Assembly: GCA_934120135.1 (NCBI GenBank)
Contig: CAKOTK010000004.1
Span: forward strand, 62,001-126,000
DNA: 64,000 nucleotides
Direction of reading: 5' to 3'
From: an uncultured Clostridia bacterium
GTDB taxonomy: Bacteria; Bacillota; Clostridia; TANB77; CAG-508
Positions 44,291 to 54,114 of the stretch are shown here, piece by piece. Within the stretch, counting starts at the first letter, position 1. Each line of letters begins with the position of its first letter. Made by a program: the position numbers and the translations under genes. The notes below the pieces were generated by a model. That model ran no database searches. It was not told the origin of the DNA and worked only from the letters and a program-made list of their open reading frames with translations.

Positions 44291-45154
44291 TTAATTCTCC
44301 CATCTTCCATAAATACCACATGGTAAAATCATTTTTGAGTTAGTCATAGGCAGACCTATTTCTCCATTTGATACTTTTCCTTTATATTTCTTTGATATTG
44401 TAAGCTCTAAAATATTTTGTAAAACTGTACTTGATATTCCTGTTGTATATGAATTGATTAAGAAAAATAGTGGTTTGTCTGATAATACTTGTGCACATAA
44501 ATTTACAAGCTCTGGTAAGTTCTCTTCAAATTTCCACACTTCTCCATTTGCGCCTCTTCCATAAGATGGTGGGTCCATAATTATTGCATCATATTTGTTG
44601 CCTCTACGAATTTCTCTATTTACAAATTTAATAACATCATCAACTATATATCTAACTGGTCTGTCTTGTAAGCCTGAAGCTTGTATATTTTCTTTTGCCC
44701 ATGCTACCATACCTTTTGAACTATCTACATGACAAACTTGAGCACCAGCATAACTACATGCTACTGTTGCTCCTCCTGTATATGCAAATAGGTTTAATAC
44801 TTTTATTTCTCTATTTGCTTTTTGAATTTTTTCTATCATCCAGTCCCAATTAACTGCTTGTTCTGGAAATAAACCAGTGTGTTTAAATCCCATTGGCTTT
44901 ATATTAAATGTTAAATTTTTGTATTTGACTTGCCATGCATCTGGCATTTTTTTATTGTATTCCCAGTTTCCACCACCTGTTGAACTTCTGTGGTATTTAG
45001 CATTAACATTTTTCCACTTTTCTGGAAAACTTTTTTGTGTCCATATTATTTGTGGGTCTGGTCTTACTAAAATAACATTTTTCCATCGCTCTAGTTTTTC
45101 ACCATTTGCCATGTCTAATATTTCGTAATCTTGCCAATCTTTTGCTACATTCAT
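44291..45154 (-). CDS. RlmI-like class I SAM-dependent methyltransferase
   Basis: This 287-aa protein resembles the C-terminal domain of 23S rRNA (cytosine-C5) methyltransferases: motif I VLNLFAYTGGATVACSYAGA, an acidic VDSSKG, and catalytic IMDPPSYGRGANGEVWK. No PUA domain is present. It is likely an rRNA base methyltransferase and is coupled to the RluA gene, making an RNA-modification operon. Confidence 0.85.
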   Translation of the reverse strand: MNVAKDWQDYEILDMANGEKLERWKNVILVRPDPQIIWTQKSFPEKWKNVNAKYHRSSTGGGNWEYNKKMPDAWQVKYKNLTFNIKPMGFKHTGLFPEQAVNWDWMIEKIQKANREIKVLNLFAYTGGATVACSYAGAQVCHVDSSKGMVAWAKENIQASGLQDRPVRYIVDDVIKFVNREIRRGNKYDAIIMDPPSYGRGANGEVWKFEENLPELVNLCAQVLSDKPLFFLINSYTTGISSTVLQNILELTISKKYKGKVSNGEIGLPMTNSKMILPCGIYGRWEN

Positions 45155-45188
45155 TTCTAAATATCCTTCCTCTTCTCCATATATAATA

Positions 45189-45401
45189 TTACATAGTTCC
45201 AGTTAAAATATGTATAAAATTTATAACCAACATCACATCCATAACTACAAATGTTAAAAATATAGCACATGCAGTTACTGCTAATTTATGTTTTTTTATT
45301 TTTTGTATAAATCTACTTGTCCATTTTAATGACCCCAAATTTAAAGTATTACTACTTTCATCATAACGTATATTTAAAATTAAATCTTTTGTGTACTCCA
45401 T
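45189..45401 (-). CDS. Small membrane protein of unknown function
   Basis: 70 aa from ATG 45401 after TTAGGAGGATTTTATTTT; the longer reading to 45479 lacks a site. A soluble N terminus (MEYTKDLILNIRYDESSNTL) precedes one membrane helix near residues 43-66. No family recognised. It lies between uvrC and the methyltransferase on the same strand. Confidence 0.65.
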   Translation of the reverse strand: MEYTKDLILNIRYDESSNTLNLGSLKWTSRFIQKIKKHKLAVTACAIFLTFVVMDVMLVINFIHILTGTM

Positions 45402-45488
45402 AAAATAAAATCCTCCTAATATATTTTCTAATAATATATATTCACATATTCGGATTTTATGATAAAAATCGTAACACAAATTATTACA

Positions 45489-47282
45489 TTATTCGCTTAA
45501 TTTCTGCTTTATGCTTTTAGCTAAATTCTCTGTAATTCCTGATACCTCTGTCAATTCTTCTATACTAGCATTTTGTATGTTGTTTATAGTTTTAAATTTC
45601 TTTAATAAAGCTTTTTTCTTTGCTTCTCCTATTCCGTCTATTTCGTCTAAAACTGAATGTGTTGTTTGTTTATCTCTTAATTGTCTATGATAATTTATTG
45701 CAGTATCATGTATGTTATCTTGAAAATTTGTAATTACTTTCATTAAATTTTCAGATAATTCAAATTCATTTTTATTTTCGTCTATAAGAGCTCTAGTACT
45801 ATGTTTATCATCTTTTACCATTCCATATACAGGTATAGATAAGCCAAGTTCTTTAATAGCTTGTTTTGTTGCTCTTATTTGTGTAATTCCACCATCTGCA
45901 AATATCACATCTGGAAAGTCTCCAAATGCTCCATTTGGATTATCTATAGAATGGAGCAATCTTCTTTTTACTACCTCTTGCATACATTTTGGGTCATCTT
46001 GACCTACCACTGTCTTTATTTTAAATTTTCTTGATAAATTCTTTTTTATCTCTCCATCTTTTAGTACACACATTGATGCAACCATAAATTGCCCTGATAA
46101 ATTTGATATATCATATCCTTCAATCTTTCTGGGCAATTTATCTAATTTTAGCACTTCTTTTAATTCATTTACAACACTATATTTTTCCTTTTCTTTATTC
46201 ATTATAGTAATTTCAGCATTGTTTTCTGCCATTTCAACTAGTCTTAGTTTTTCGCCCTTTTGAGGTACTTTTATTTCTACCTTATGGCTTGAATTTTCTG
46301 AAAGCAATTGCTCTAATATTTCTTTATCTTCAATCACTTCTTTTATCATAATTTTATTTGGTAAAAATACATCATTTATATAATATTGTTTAATAAAACT
46401 TGATAAAATTTCTGCATCTGATTCATCTTGTAATCCTTCAAAAAAGTAATGATGTCTTTCTATCATTTTACTATTACGAATTAAAAATATTTCAACACAT
46501 ATTTGAGTTTGTCCTTTAGCTATACCTATTACATCAATATTATGTTCTGATATATTAGAAACCTTTTGTCTTTCTTCTGTAATTCTTTGAATAGCATATT
46601 TTTTATCTCTTAACTCTGCCGCTTTCTCAAACTCCAACTTATCTGCCGCTTCTTTAATATCTTTATCAAGCTCTTTCATTATTTGGTTTGTATTACCTTC
46701 TAATAGGCTAATAATTTGATTTATTTCTTTTCTATAATCTTCTTTTGAAATTTTACCAATACAAGGTCCAGAGCATTTTTTAATATGATAATTTAAACAT
46801 GCTCTACCTTTATATTTAAATGTTTTACATTGTCTAATTTTATATTTTGAATTTATAAAATCTAGCATTGCTTTTGCACTGCCACTATTTGCATATGGTC
46901 CAAAATATCTTGCACCATCATTTAGTATTCTTCTAGTTAAGTATATGTTTGGGAATTCTAATTTTGTGTTTATTTTAATATATGGGTATGTTTTGTCATC
47001 TTTTAATAAAACATTGAATTTTGGCATATTCTTTTTTATTAAGTTACACTCTAAAATAAGTGCCTCTGATTCATTATCTGTAACAATATATTCAAAGTGG
47101 TCTATTAAAGACACCATATTTTCAATTCTTTTTGTTTTATTGTTTTTTCTAAAATATTGCCTTACCCTGTTTTTTAGAGAAATTGCTTTACCAACATATA
47201 TAATCTTATCATCTTTGTCATGCATAATATATACGCCTGGTTTGCTAGGCAACTTTTTTAGTTCCTCTTCTATATTAAACAC
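45489..47282 (-). CDS. uvrC: Excinuclease ABC subunit C
   Basis: This 597-aa protein makes both incisions in nucleotide-excision repair. It has the GIY-YIG domain (KPGVYIMHDKDDKIIYVGKA), UVR motif (AADKLEFEKAAELRDK), the endonuclease-V-like domain (YDISNLSGQFMVASM, FADGGITQI) and the C-terminal (HhH)2 domain (EIDGIGEAKKKALLKKF). The start is GTG at 47282. The length is normal. Confidence 0.96.
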   Translation of the reverse strand: MFNIEEELKKLPSKPGVYIMHDKDDKIIYVGKAISLKNRVRQYFRKNNKTKRIENMVSLIDHFEYIVTDNESEALILECNLIKKNMPKFNVLLKDDKTYPYIKINTKLEFPNIYLTRRILNDGARYFGPYANSGSAKAMLDFINSKYKIRQCKTFKYKGRACLNYHIKKCSGPCIGKISKEDYRKEINQIISLLEGNTNQIMKELDKDIKEAADKLEFEKAAELRDKKYAIQRITEERQKVSNISEHNIDVIGIAKGQTQICVEIFLIRNSKMIERHHYFFEGLQDESDAEILSSFIKQYYINDVFLPNKIMIKEVIEDKEILEQLLSENSSHKVEIKVPQKGEKLRLVEMAENNAEITIMNKEKEKYSVVNELKEVLKLDKLPRKIEGYDISNLSGQFMVASMCVLKDGEIKKNLSRKFKIKTVVGQDDPKCMQEVVKRRLLHSIDNPNGAFGDFPDVIFADGGITQIRATKQAIKELGLSIPVYGMVKDDKHSTRALIDENKNEFELSENLMKVITNFQDNIHDTAINYHRQLRDKQTTHSVLDEIDGIGEAKKKALLKKFKTINNIQNASIEELTEVSGITENLAKSIKQKLSE

Positions 47283-47395
47283 CTTTAGTTTTCCCCCTTA
47301 GCATAATATATATTGTAGCATATTTTGCTGCATTTTACAAGGTAAACTCAAGGTTCTATTCCTTAAAGAATTTTTACTTTTTATAATAATTATTT

Positions 47396-47926
47396 CTATC
47401 TATTTTCAATATAGTATTTAAGTATTTCTCTATCTCTATAATTCATAAACTTTGTTCTATATATACTGTCATAATCAGAAGCTTTAAGTTGACTTTCACA
47501 TTCTATAATTTTATTCAAAGCCTCCTCAGGTGTAAGCCAAATAACTAATCCTCCCTCATCTATCTCTTTTTGTGTCATTTTGGTATTTTTTGTGTCATTT
47601 TTCACATCACATCTAAATACATAGGATATCTGTTGAAAATTTTCTTGAGATTTTAGTTCTCTTGTTATTCCTAATAATAATATATTATTGACTTCACATC
47701 CAACTTCTTCTAAAACTTCTCTTTCAAATGCTTTCTCTGAAGTCTCACCTTGCTCTACTCCACCACCAGGCAATTTATATTCATTTTTTGCTTTCTTAAA
47801 AAATACAGCTATAGTTCCATCTTGCTTTTTTACAATTCCTCTTGCACCATACCTTATTTTTGGATTATCAAAAGGAATTGATTCAATTCCAAACGTATCA
47901 TCTGTTATTTCTGTTATAATATTCAT
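47396..47926 (-). CDS. NUDIX hydrolase
   Basis: About 176 aa from ATG 47926 (MNIITEITDD), after GAGGGAGGTAAT. The Nudix box GGGVEQGETSEKAFEREVLEEVG is complete. It hydrolyses a nucleoside diphosphate linked to another group; the substrate is unknown. The ribosome-binding site lies in the stop region of the upstream Gfo/Idh gene, so the two are an operon. Confidence 0.9.
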   Translation of the reverse strand: MNIITEITDDTFGIESIPFDNPKIRYGARGIVKKQDGTIAVFFKKAKNEYKLPGGGVEQGETSEKAFEREVLEEVGCEVNNILLLGITRELKSQENFQQISYVFRCDVKNDTKNTKMTQKEIDEGGLVIWLTPEEALNKIIECESQLKASDYDSIYRTKFMNYRDREILKYYIENR

Positions 47927-47936
47927 ATTACCTCCC

Positions 47937-49352
47937 TCATATTTTAATATCAAAATTAACTATACTATTTTTTCTACTCATAATTTCATATGCTTTTTCT
48001 GTTATTTCTATACTTGTTTTGTGTTCTAACAAATCCGAACTGTCATCTATATTAAGTAGAAAATTTATAAAACAATTTTCTCTTGCTTTTTCGTTATATC
48101 CGTTAAAATATTTTTTATCTTTTTCAGATAATGTTGCAATGTCTAATGTTTCAAATATTTTGCCTCCAATAAGTTGACTATTTCTAAATACATATATATC
48201 AAAATGTTCTACACTTCCCACACCATTATTAAGTATTTGGTCTCTATCTTTTACTTCATAAGCCTGATAACTATGAACTTGTATATTCATAAGTGGTCCA
48301 ACTTGTACATTAAGTCTTTCGTGTCTCACTCTACCATTTCCCTTATATGTATCTTTAGGTAATTCACACCAAGCTCTTCTACTAAATCCTGATTGCATTA
48401 AATTTATAGAACAGTTAGTAATTAATTTTTCATCTTGTTTAAAATTAATTATTGAATGAAAATCTATTTCACCAAAGTCTATAAATTTTTCTTTGTTTTC
48501 TATATATTTTTCAAATCTATTAGTTTTTAATATTCTCTTATAATCATAATTGTTAAAAGTATTAAAAAAATCTACCGGATTATATGTAGAAACAAACATT
48601 TCCGCATTATTTATTTGCTTTCCCTTAGTTTCACGGTTTACTTCCATAAGCCAAGCCATTAAATCTATAAAGTGATATCCACTGTGAAAAAGTTTTCCGT
48701 ATCCATATTTGTATGGATGATTTTCTCTCTCTAGAAATTCTGAAGGCATATTCCACATTCCGTCATTATGATATATATCTATATATGTAATTGGTATATT
48801 ATACTCTCTTACCACTTGTTCTAATAAACGTTTCACATATAAATACCCTTCATGAAATCTTCTTTGACATTGTATTTTGAAGCTTATTTTATCTTTTTTC
48901 TTTTTATACATTTGACATAAAATATCATATTCTTCTTTAATTTTTAATGCTTGTTTTGTATCACAGTTAACATTAATTGGAGCTGTAATTGGTTTATCCA
49001 TTAATATGTTTATGTCATTTTCAAGAAAAAATTTAGCATATGCAAAATGCGATTTCGGCTCTGTTGATATTATAGCATATTTTATGTTCTTTTGTAGAAT
49101 CAACTCTTGTATTTCTTTCTTGTCTTCACTTGTAAGTTCTAGGTTATCTCTTTTGTAGTCATCCAACAAGTATAAATCTACCGACCTAAAATCGTTTTCT
49201 TCCAAGTAACTCTCTATTTCTCTTCTTTTGCTTTTCAAGTCTACTATAACTTTTGGACTCATTCTGTATTTTTTAAATAAATTCATATAAATTCTTTTAG
49301 CATGAGGTCCTAGTCCAACAAGTATAATACTATAGTCGTTAAATTCATTCAT
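47937..49352 (-). CDS. Gfo/Idh/MocA-like oxidoreductase
   Basis: This 471-aa protein has an N-terminal Rossmann fold (YSIILVGLGPHAKRIYMNLFKKY), the typical IISTEPKSHFAYAKFFLE and DKPI(T) region of Gfo/Idh enzymes, and a C-terminal alpha/beta domain with DLMAWLMEV. It should oxidise or reduce a sugar or inositol-like compound with NAD(P). It has its own promoter and is followed by the NUDIX gene. A nucleotide-sugar substrate is possible. Confidence 0.8.
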   Translation of the reverse strand: MNEFNDYSIILVGLGPHAKRIYMNLFKKYRMSPKVIVDLKSKRREIESYLEENDFRSVDLYLLDDYKRDNLELTSEDKKEIQELILQKNIKYAIISTEPKSHFAYAKFFLENDINILMDKPITAPINVNCDTKQALKIKEEYDILCQMYKKKKDKISFKIQCQRRFHEGYLYVKRLLEQVVREYNIPITYIDIYHNDGMWNMPSEFLERENHPYKYGYGKLFHSGYHFIDLMAWLMEVNRETKGKQINNAEMFVSTYNPVDFFNTFNNYDYKRILKTNRFEKYIENKEKFIDFGEIDFHSIINFKQDEKLITNCSINLMQSGFSRRAWCELPKDTYKGNGRVRHERLNVQVGPLMNIQVHSYQAYEVKDRDQILNNGVGSVEHFDIYVFRNSQLIGGKIFETLDIATLSEKDKKYFNGYNEKARENCFINFLLNIDDSSDLLEHKTSIEITEKAYEIMSRKNSIVNFDIKI

Positions 49353-49387
49353 ACGAGTATCCTCCCTTGCAAAAACTCTATAGCAGT

Positions 49388-49416
49388 ATTATATTAGCAA
49401 TATTCCTTAAATACAA
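49388..49416 (-). promoter_or_regulatory. Promoter of the Gfo/Idh-NUDIX operon
   Basis: Minus strand TTGTAT (49416-49411), 17-bp spacer, TATAAT (49393-49388), about 35 bp before the start codon. Confidence 0.7.
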
Positions 49417-49462
49417 ATACAAATATTTTATATATTATATAAGTGAAATTTATATCAAAAAA

Positions 49463-49484
49463 GAAAATGCCATTTGGCATTTTC
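49463..49484 (-). terminator. Terminator of the LysR/rSAM-CYTH operon
   Basis: Stem GAAAATGCC (49463-49471) with GGCATTTTC (49476-49484), ATTT loop, then a T run on the minus strand. It lies 10 bp past the CYTH stop. Confidence 0.85.
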
Positions 49485-49493
49485 AAATCTTAA

Positions 49494-50072
49494 TTATTTT
49501 ACATCTAAAAAATTATTAATTGTATTATTTAATATTTCATTAAATTTTGGATCTTTTGCTTTTTCTTTAAATATATCTCCATATAATTTTTCCGGCTTGC
49601 TATTTATTCCTATTCTTTTTAAATATTCATCTAAATCTTTGAATTCATATTCTTCTTTTAATTCAAACTCAACAAAGTTTCCCAGTATCTCTAGCTCATC
49701 TATATATACCTTTGCAACATCAATCTCTCTTACTTCTCTAATTCTATTTATATACAAATATGGCTGTAATCCAATATTCTTTAAAAAATCATACCCATCT
49801 TTCATTGTAGGAATTACAATTTTGGACTCACTCCAAGAATTATCATCTAATCTTCTTTTAGATTCAATTATACATTTACTTGATTTATTTCTAAGGCGAA
49901 TAATGTATCCGAGTTTTTCTAATGAATCAAATCCATATTGTCCCATGCATAAATCTACACATTGAGTTGCTTTTTCTATTGGACAAGATGAATTTATAAT
50001 TCTATTTTTAATTTCTTCATCTATTTTATATCTAATTTCTCTTTCTATTTCTGTTCCACCTGACATATACAT
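49494..50072 (-). CDS. CYTH-domain phosphohydrolase/cyclase-like protein
   Basis: This 192-aa protein has CYTH features: TEIEREIRYKI near the N terminus (an ExExR variant of the ExExK motif), YIIRLRNKSSKCIIESKR and REIDVAKVYIDELEILGNFVEFELK. CYTH enzymes act on triphosphates, for instance thiamine or inorganic triphosphate, or make cAMP. Its start lies inside the 3' end of the LysR/radical-SAM gene (28-bp overlap), so the two are translated together and probably act in one pathway. Confidence 0.8.
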   Translation of the reverse strand: MYMSGGTEIEREIRYKIDEEIKNRIINSSCPIEKATQCVDLCMGQYGFDSLEKLGYIIRLRNKSSKCIIESKRRLDDNSWSESKIVIPTMKDGYDFLKNIGLQPYLYINRIREVREIDVAKVYIDELEILGNFVEFELKEEYEFKDLDEYLKRIGINSKPEKLYGDIFKEKAKDPKFNEILNNTINNFLDVK

Positions 50073-51880
50073 CTGCCTCCCATTTCTTCGTAGACTTTTT
50101 TTATTTTACTTGCAAGTTCATTATCATCTCTCTCTTTTATAGAATAATACAAATCTATAGTATCATTTGTAGCTCTACATAAATTAACTTTTCCATCTTG
50201 ACTAATATATAAATCATTATGTTCCCTACAAAGTTCAGTTTTATCATTCTGTTCAGATATAATACTACAAGTACATCTTTGTAAAAAGATGTTGTGAATT
50301 CCGTTAGAAAATAATTTTTTTCTAAAACTATCTTTTATATTCTTATACCCCATTTGTTTGATTAAAGGCTCTATTTTATATATACTTGTATAATATTTTG
50401 AATTTTTTGGATATACCTCTACAATTTTCAAATCTGCTTTTATTGAAGAAGCAAAGCCTACCAATTCTTGTATAGAATTATAATTATCATTTATTCCCCT
50501 TAATAATGTTGTATTTATGCTTATTTTTAATGTTGGATATTTAAACCTCATTTTTTTAACTGCAGAAACCACTTTTTCATATGAATTTTCAACAGTAGAA
50601 ATACTCTGATATTTATTTTTATCAAAACTATGTAAAGAAATATTAAGCTTGTCTACCATTTCCCCTATCCACATATTATCTTCTAAAAGATATCCATTGG
50701 TAGTTACTTTTATATTGGCTCCATGTTTCTTTAAGTTGGTAATTATTTCTTTTAAGTTTTCCTTTAATAGTGGCTCTCCCCCTGTTAATTGAACTGTTTT
50801 TATTCCATATCTATTGTTTAGTACACTATACATGTATTCAATATCATCTGGTGTCATAAGAGATTCCTTCTTAGTTTTTATTCCTTCTTTATGACAAAAC
50901 TCACAATTATACACACAGTCTTGTAATAATATTAAGCGGATTGTTTTTTGCTTAAGACTATTTAACATATTAGCTTTTTCTTTAACTATTTCTACAAATT
51001 TTTTAGGTGCACTTGTTAGGAATTCTTTAATATATACTATACCAATTTTAGTTTTTGGTAATTCTTCTTTTATTGGTATTTCTATAAGTTCACCTGATTG
51101 TAACTTATCCATAACAGACATCTTGGTAAAATACCCTATTCCCAGTCCCTTTTTTACAAGATCCAACATTACTTCTGTTGTTGCAACTTCAATGTTAGGT
51201 TCAAATATCTCTAGAGACCCTCCTAATATATTATCCAGAGCTTTTCTTGTACTTGTTTTAGCTTGTTGTAACAGCAAAGGATATTGTGATAGTTCATTTA
51301 TGCTTATGGCTTTACTATTACTTATTAACTTTGCATACTTATTACTAGCTACGAAACAATTATCTACCTCTATTAAATCATCCACCACAATGTCTTCTCG
51401 TGAACTTTCTATTGGATAGCTATCTATTATTACATCCAGCTCTCTTTTTTCTAACATATCAACCATTTCTGTAGTTGATCTATTAACAATAGAAAATTTT
51501 ATTCCTGGATAGTTTTTATTAAAAGCTTCTATTATATCTGAAACTAAAAAGATACAAATATGCGTCGGTACTCCTATTCTAACTTCTCCTTTTAATAAAT
51601 CATTTGAATCATTTAGAACTTTAAATCCAGTTTTTATTGTATTGTATGCATTTTCCATATAATACATAAGTTTCTGAGCATCAGCAGTAAGTTCAACACC
51701 TTTTGCTGTACGGTTAAACAATTTACATTCCAATCTGTCCTCTAATATTTTTATATTACGACTGACAGCCGGTTGTGATACATACAACATGTCTGCCGCT
51801 TTAGATATGCTACCAGATTTTGCCACAGCTACAAATGATTTACATAGATTCAAATCTATATTATTTAATTCTTCCATCAT
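50045..51880 (-). CDS. LysR regulator fused to radical SAM enzyme
   Basis: This 611-aa protein begins with a complete LysR regulator: HTH (NLCKSFVAVAKSGSISKAADMLYVSQPAVSRNIKILEDRL, written here in two parts: HTH residues 8-30 and 31-50) and a substrate-binding domain to about residue 305. It continues with a radical SAM domain: cluster motif DCVYNCEFCHKEG (CX3CX2C, about 322-334), TGGEPLL and NGYLLEDN, as in MoaA-like enzymes, and a C-terminal Cys set (CTC, C, C, CIC) able to hold another cluster. LysR proteins are normally 290-310 aa, so the fusion is unusual. It is co-translated with a CYTH protein. Confidence 0.85.
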   Translation of the reverse strand: MMEELNNIDLNLCKSFVAVAKSGSISKAADMLYVSQPAVSRNIKILEDRLECKLFNRTAKGVELTADAQKLMYYMENAYNTIKTGFKVLNDSNDLLKGEVRIGVPTHICIFLVSDIIEAFNKNYPGIKFSIVNRSTTEMVDMLEKRELDVIIDSYPIESSREDIVVDDLIEVDNCFVASNKYAKLISNSKAISINELSQYPLLLQQAKTSTRKALDNILGGSLEIFEPNIEVATTEVMLDLVKKGLGIGYFTKMSVMDKLQSGELIEIPIKEELPKTKIGIVYIKEFLTSAPKKFVEIVKEKANMLNSLKQKTIRLILLQDCVYNCEFCHKEGIKTKKESLMTPDDIEYMYSVLNNRYGIKTVQLTGGEPLLKENLKEIITNLKKHGANIKVTTNGYLLEDNMWIGEMVDKLNISLHSFDKNKYQSISTVENSYEKVVSAVKKMRFKYPTLKISINTTLLRGINDNYNSIQELVGFASSIKADLKIVEVYPKNSKYYTSIYKIEPLIKQMGYKNIKDSFRKKLFSNGIHNIFLQRCTCSIISEQNDKTELCREHNDLYISQDGKVNLCRATNDTIDLYYSIKERDDNELASKIKKVYEEMGGRCICQVEQK

Positions 51881-51985
51881 CTGTCTCCTATTTATAAATT
51901 TTATTTATGTTGTTGTTTTGCATTATATCATATTTTTATTTTGCTTTCAATATATATTACTTATTGTGATATAAAAAAATAAAAT

Positions 51986-52014
51986 TTGACACATTTTGCA
52001 TTTTATAGTAATAT
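51986..52014 (+). promoter_or_regulatory. Promoter of glmS
   Basis: TTGACA (51986-51991), 17-bp spacer, TAATAT (52009-52014). Transcription would begin about 50 bp before the ribozyme cleavage site. Confidence 0.65.
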
Positions 52015-52070
52015 ATTAGCACTAGGAATACAAATTAAAAAAATATCCTTTAGGAGGGTTGTATATATTT

Positions 52071-52176
52071 AGCGCCAGGACAGTGTTTATACACTGTTGA
52101 CGAGGTTAGAGCTTATCGAAAGATTCGGCGGATGGCTCTATGGCATGCGTTACTGCCATTACATATTAACAAAAAA
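52071..52176 (+). ncRNA. glmS ribozyme: glmS ribozyme-riboswitch
   Basis: The segment AGCGCCAGGACAG, the P1 stem ACAGTGT/ACACTGT, GACGAGG, TTATCGAA and TTCGGCGGATG reproduce the conserved core of the glmS ribozyme. Cleavage is expected between A52071 and G52072 when glucosamine-6-phosphate is bound, exposing the glmS mRNA to decay. Stem AGAGC/GCTCT is also present. The 3' boundary is approximate. Confidence 0.95.
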
Positions 52177-52262
52177 ATTATAGTGATATAATATAACAAA
52201 TTTAATATGAGTGCGCTTTAATTTGTATGCCTTACTTTAAATTTTAAGGAGGTATATTTTTT

Positions 52263-54095
52263 ATGTGTGGCATTATAGGTTATATAGGAGACAAAAAAGC
52301 CACTCCAGTTTTAATAAATGGTTTATTATGTTTAGAATACCGAGGTTATGACTCTGCTGGTATTGCTGTTATTGAAGACGGCAAAATTACTGTAATGAAA
52401 GATAAAGGAAGAGTTGCAAATTTAGAAGCAATTGATGGTATAAATGATTTAAAATCTACTATTGGTATTGCACATACAAGATGGGCAACTCATGGAAAAC
52501 CTGCAAAAGAAAATTCTCATCCTCATATGGATAATAGCGGTGAATTTGTAGTTGTGCACAATGGTATTATTGAAAATTACCATGAATTAAAAGAATTTTT
52601 AGCTTCTAAAGGATATTACTTTTTATCCCAAACAGACACAGAAATAATTCCTAATTTGATTCATTACTATTACACAAATGGAATAAATGATGATGACAAA
52701 TTCTTAAGAGCCGTAAAATCTGCAGTCGATGATTTAAAAGGAAGTTATGCACTAGAAATTATTTCTAACTTACATCCTGATAGAGTTATTGTAGTTAGAA
52801 AAGATAGTCCTTTAGTTTTAGGAAAAGGAAATGGTGAAAACTTTATTGCATCAGATATTCCTGCTGTTTTAAAATATACAAAGGAATTTTATTTGTTAGA
52901 TGACCAAGAGTATGCAGTTGTTTATAAAGACCATATAGATTTTTATGATAATAGCTTAACTTCTCATAGCAAAGCTATTAAGAATATTGAATGGGATGCT
53001 ACTGCAGCAGAGAAAAATGGCTATGAAGATTATATGTTAAAAGAAATATTTGAACAACCAACTGCAATTCGTGAGACCATTGGTTCTAGATTTAAACTTG
53101 GAGAAAAATGCAGTTTTGATGACATAGACATTTCAAAAGAATATTTAGAGAAAATAAATAAGATATATATTGTTGCTTGTGGTACAGCTATGCATGCAGG
53201 TTTAGTCGGAAAAAATGCAATTGAAAAACTTTGCAAAATTCCTACTGTAGTTGATATTGCATCTGAGTTCCGTTATCGTGACCCAATTATAGATGATAAA
53301 ACACTTTGTATCTATATTAGTCAATCTGGCGAAACTGCTGATACAATTGCAGCTTTAAAACTTGCTAAGGCTAAAGGTGCTAAAACATTAGCTGTTTCAA
53401 ATGTAATTGGAAGTTCAATTACTCGTGAGGCTGATTATACAATATATACTCATGCCGGTCCTGAAATTGCTGTTGCTTCTACAAAAGCATATACTTCACA
53501 AGTTGTGTTAATGGTAATTTTAGCTATGTATTTTGCTGAAGTTTTAGGATCATATGATGGAATTGAAAAATTAAAAGCTGATATTTTAGATTTACCTGCT
53601 AAAGTTGAAGCCATGTTAGATGAAACAGATGCTATTAAAGAGTTTGCTAACAAAGTATATACTGAGCATGATATGTACTTTTTAGGTAGAGGTACTGATT
53701 ACAATGTTGCAATGGAAGGTTCTTTAAAATTAAAAGAAATTTCATATATTCATTCTGAGGCATATGCTTCTGGCGAATTAAAACATGGACCTATTGCTTT
53801 AATTGAAAATGGTATAACTGTAATTAGTATTTTAACAGATCCTAATTTAGTTGAAAAATCTATTAGCAATATTCAAGAAGTTATAACAAGAGGTGCTAAA
53901 ACTTTAGTCGTTACAAATCAAAAGTTATCAAATAGTTCATTTAATTATGTTATAAATATACCTGAAACTAATAGCCTTATCTCACCTATCCTTTCTGTTA
54001 TTCCACTTCAATTGCTTTCCTACTACATTGCTAAAAATAAAGGATTAGATGTTGATAAACCAAGAAACTTGGCTAAATCAGTTACAGTTGAATAA
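52263..54095 (+). CDS. glmS: Glutamine-fructose-6-phosphate aminotransferase
   Basis: This 610-aa enzyme makes glucosamine-6-phosphate, the first step to UDP-GlcNAc and peptidoglycan. It has the N-terminal glutaminase with Cys2 (MCGIIGYIGDKKA) and two SIS isomerase domains (CGTAMHAGLVG, SQSGETADT), ending DKPRNLAKSVTVE as usual. The ATG follows AAGGAGGTATATTTTT. It is controlled by the upstream ribozyme. A palindromic GGGGACGG element and its terminator follow. Confidence 0.97.
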   Translation: MCGIIGYIGDKKATPVLINGLLCLEYRGYDSAGIAVIEDGKITVMKDKGRVANLEAIDGINDLKSTIGIAHTRWATHGKPAKENSHPHMDNSGEFVVVHNGIIENYHELKEFLASKGYYFLSQTDTEIIPNLIHYYYTNGINDDDKFLRAVKSAVDDLKGSYALEIISNLHPDRVIVVRKDSPLVLGKGNGENFIASDIPAVLKYTKEFYLLDDQEYAVVYKDHIDFYDNSLTSHSKAIKNIEWDATAAEKNGYEDYMLKEIFEQPTAIRETIGSRFKLGEKCSFDDIDISKEYLEKINKIYIVACGTAMHAGLVGKNAIEKLCKIPTVVDIASEFRYRDPIIDDKTLCIYISQSGETADTIAALKLAKAKGAKTLAVSNVIGSSITREADYTIYTHAGPEIAVASTKAYTSQVVLMVILAMYFAEVLGSYDGIEKLKADILDLPAKVEAMLDETDAIKEFANKVYTEHDMYFLGRGTDYNVAMEGSLKLKEISYIHSEAYASGELKHGPIALIENGITVISILTDPNLVEKSISNIQEVITRGAKTLVVTNQKLSNSSFNYVINIPETNSLISPILSVIPLQLLSYYIAKNKGLDVDKPRNLAKSVTVE

Positions 54096-54114
54096 TATTA
54101 TAATTTGTGCCAAT

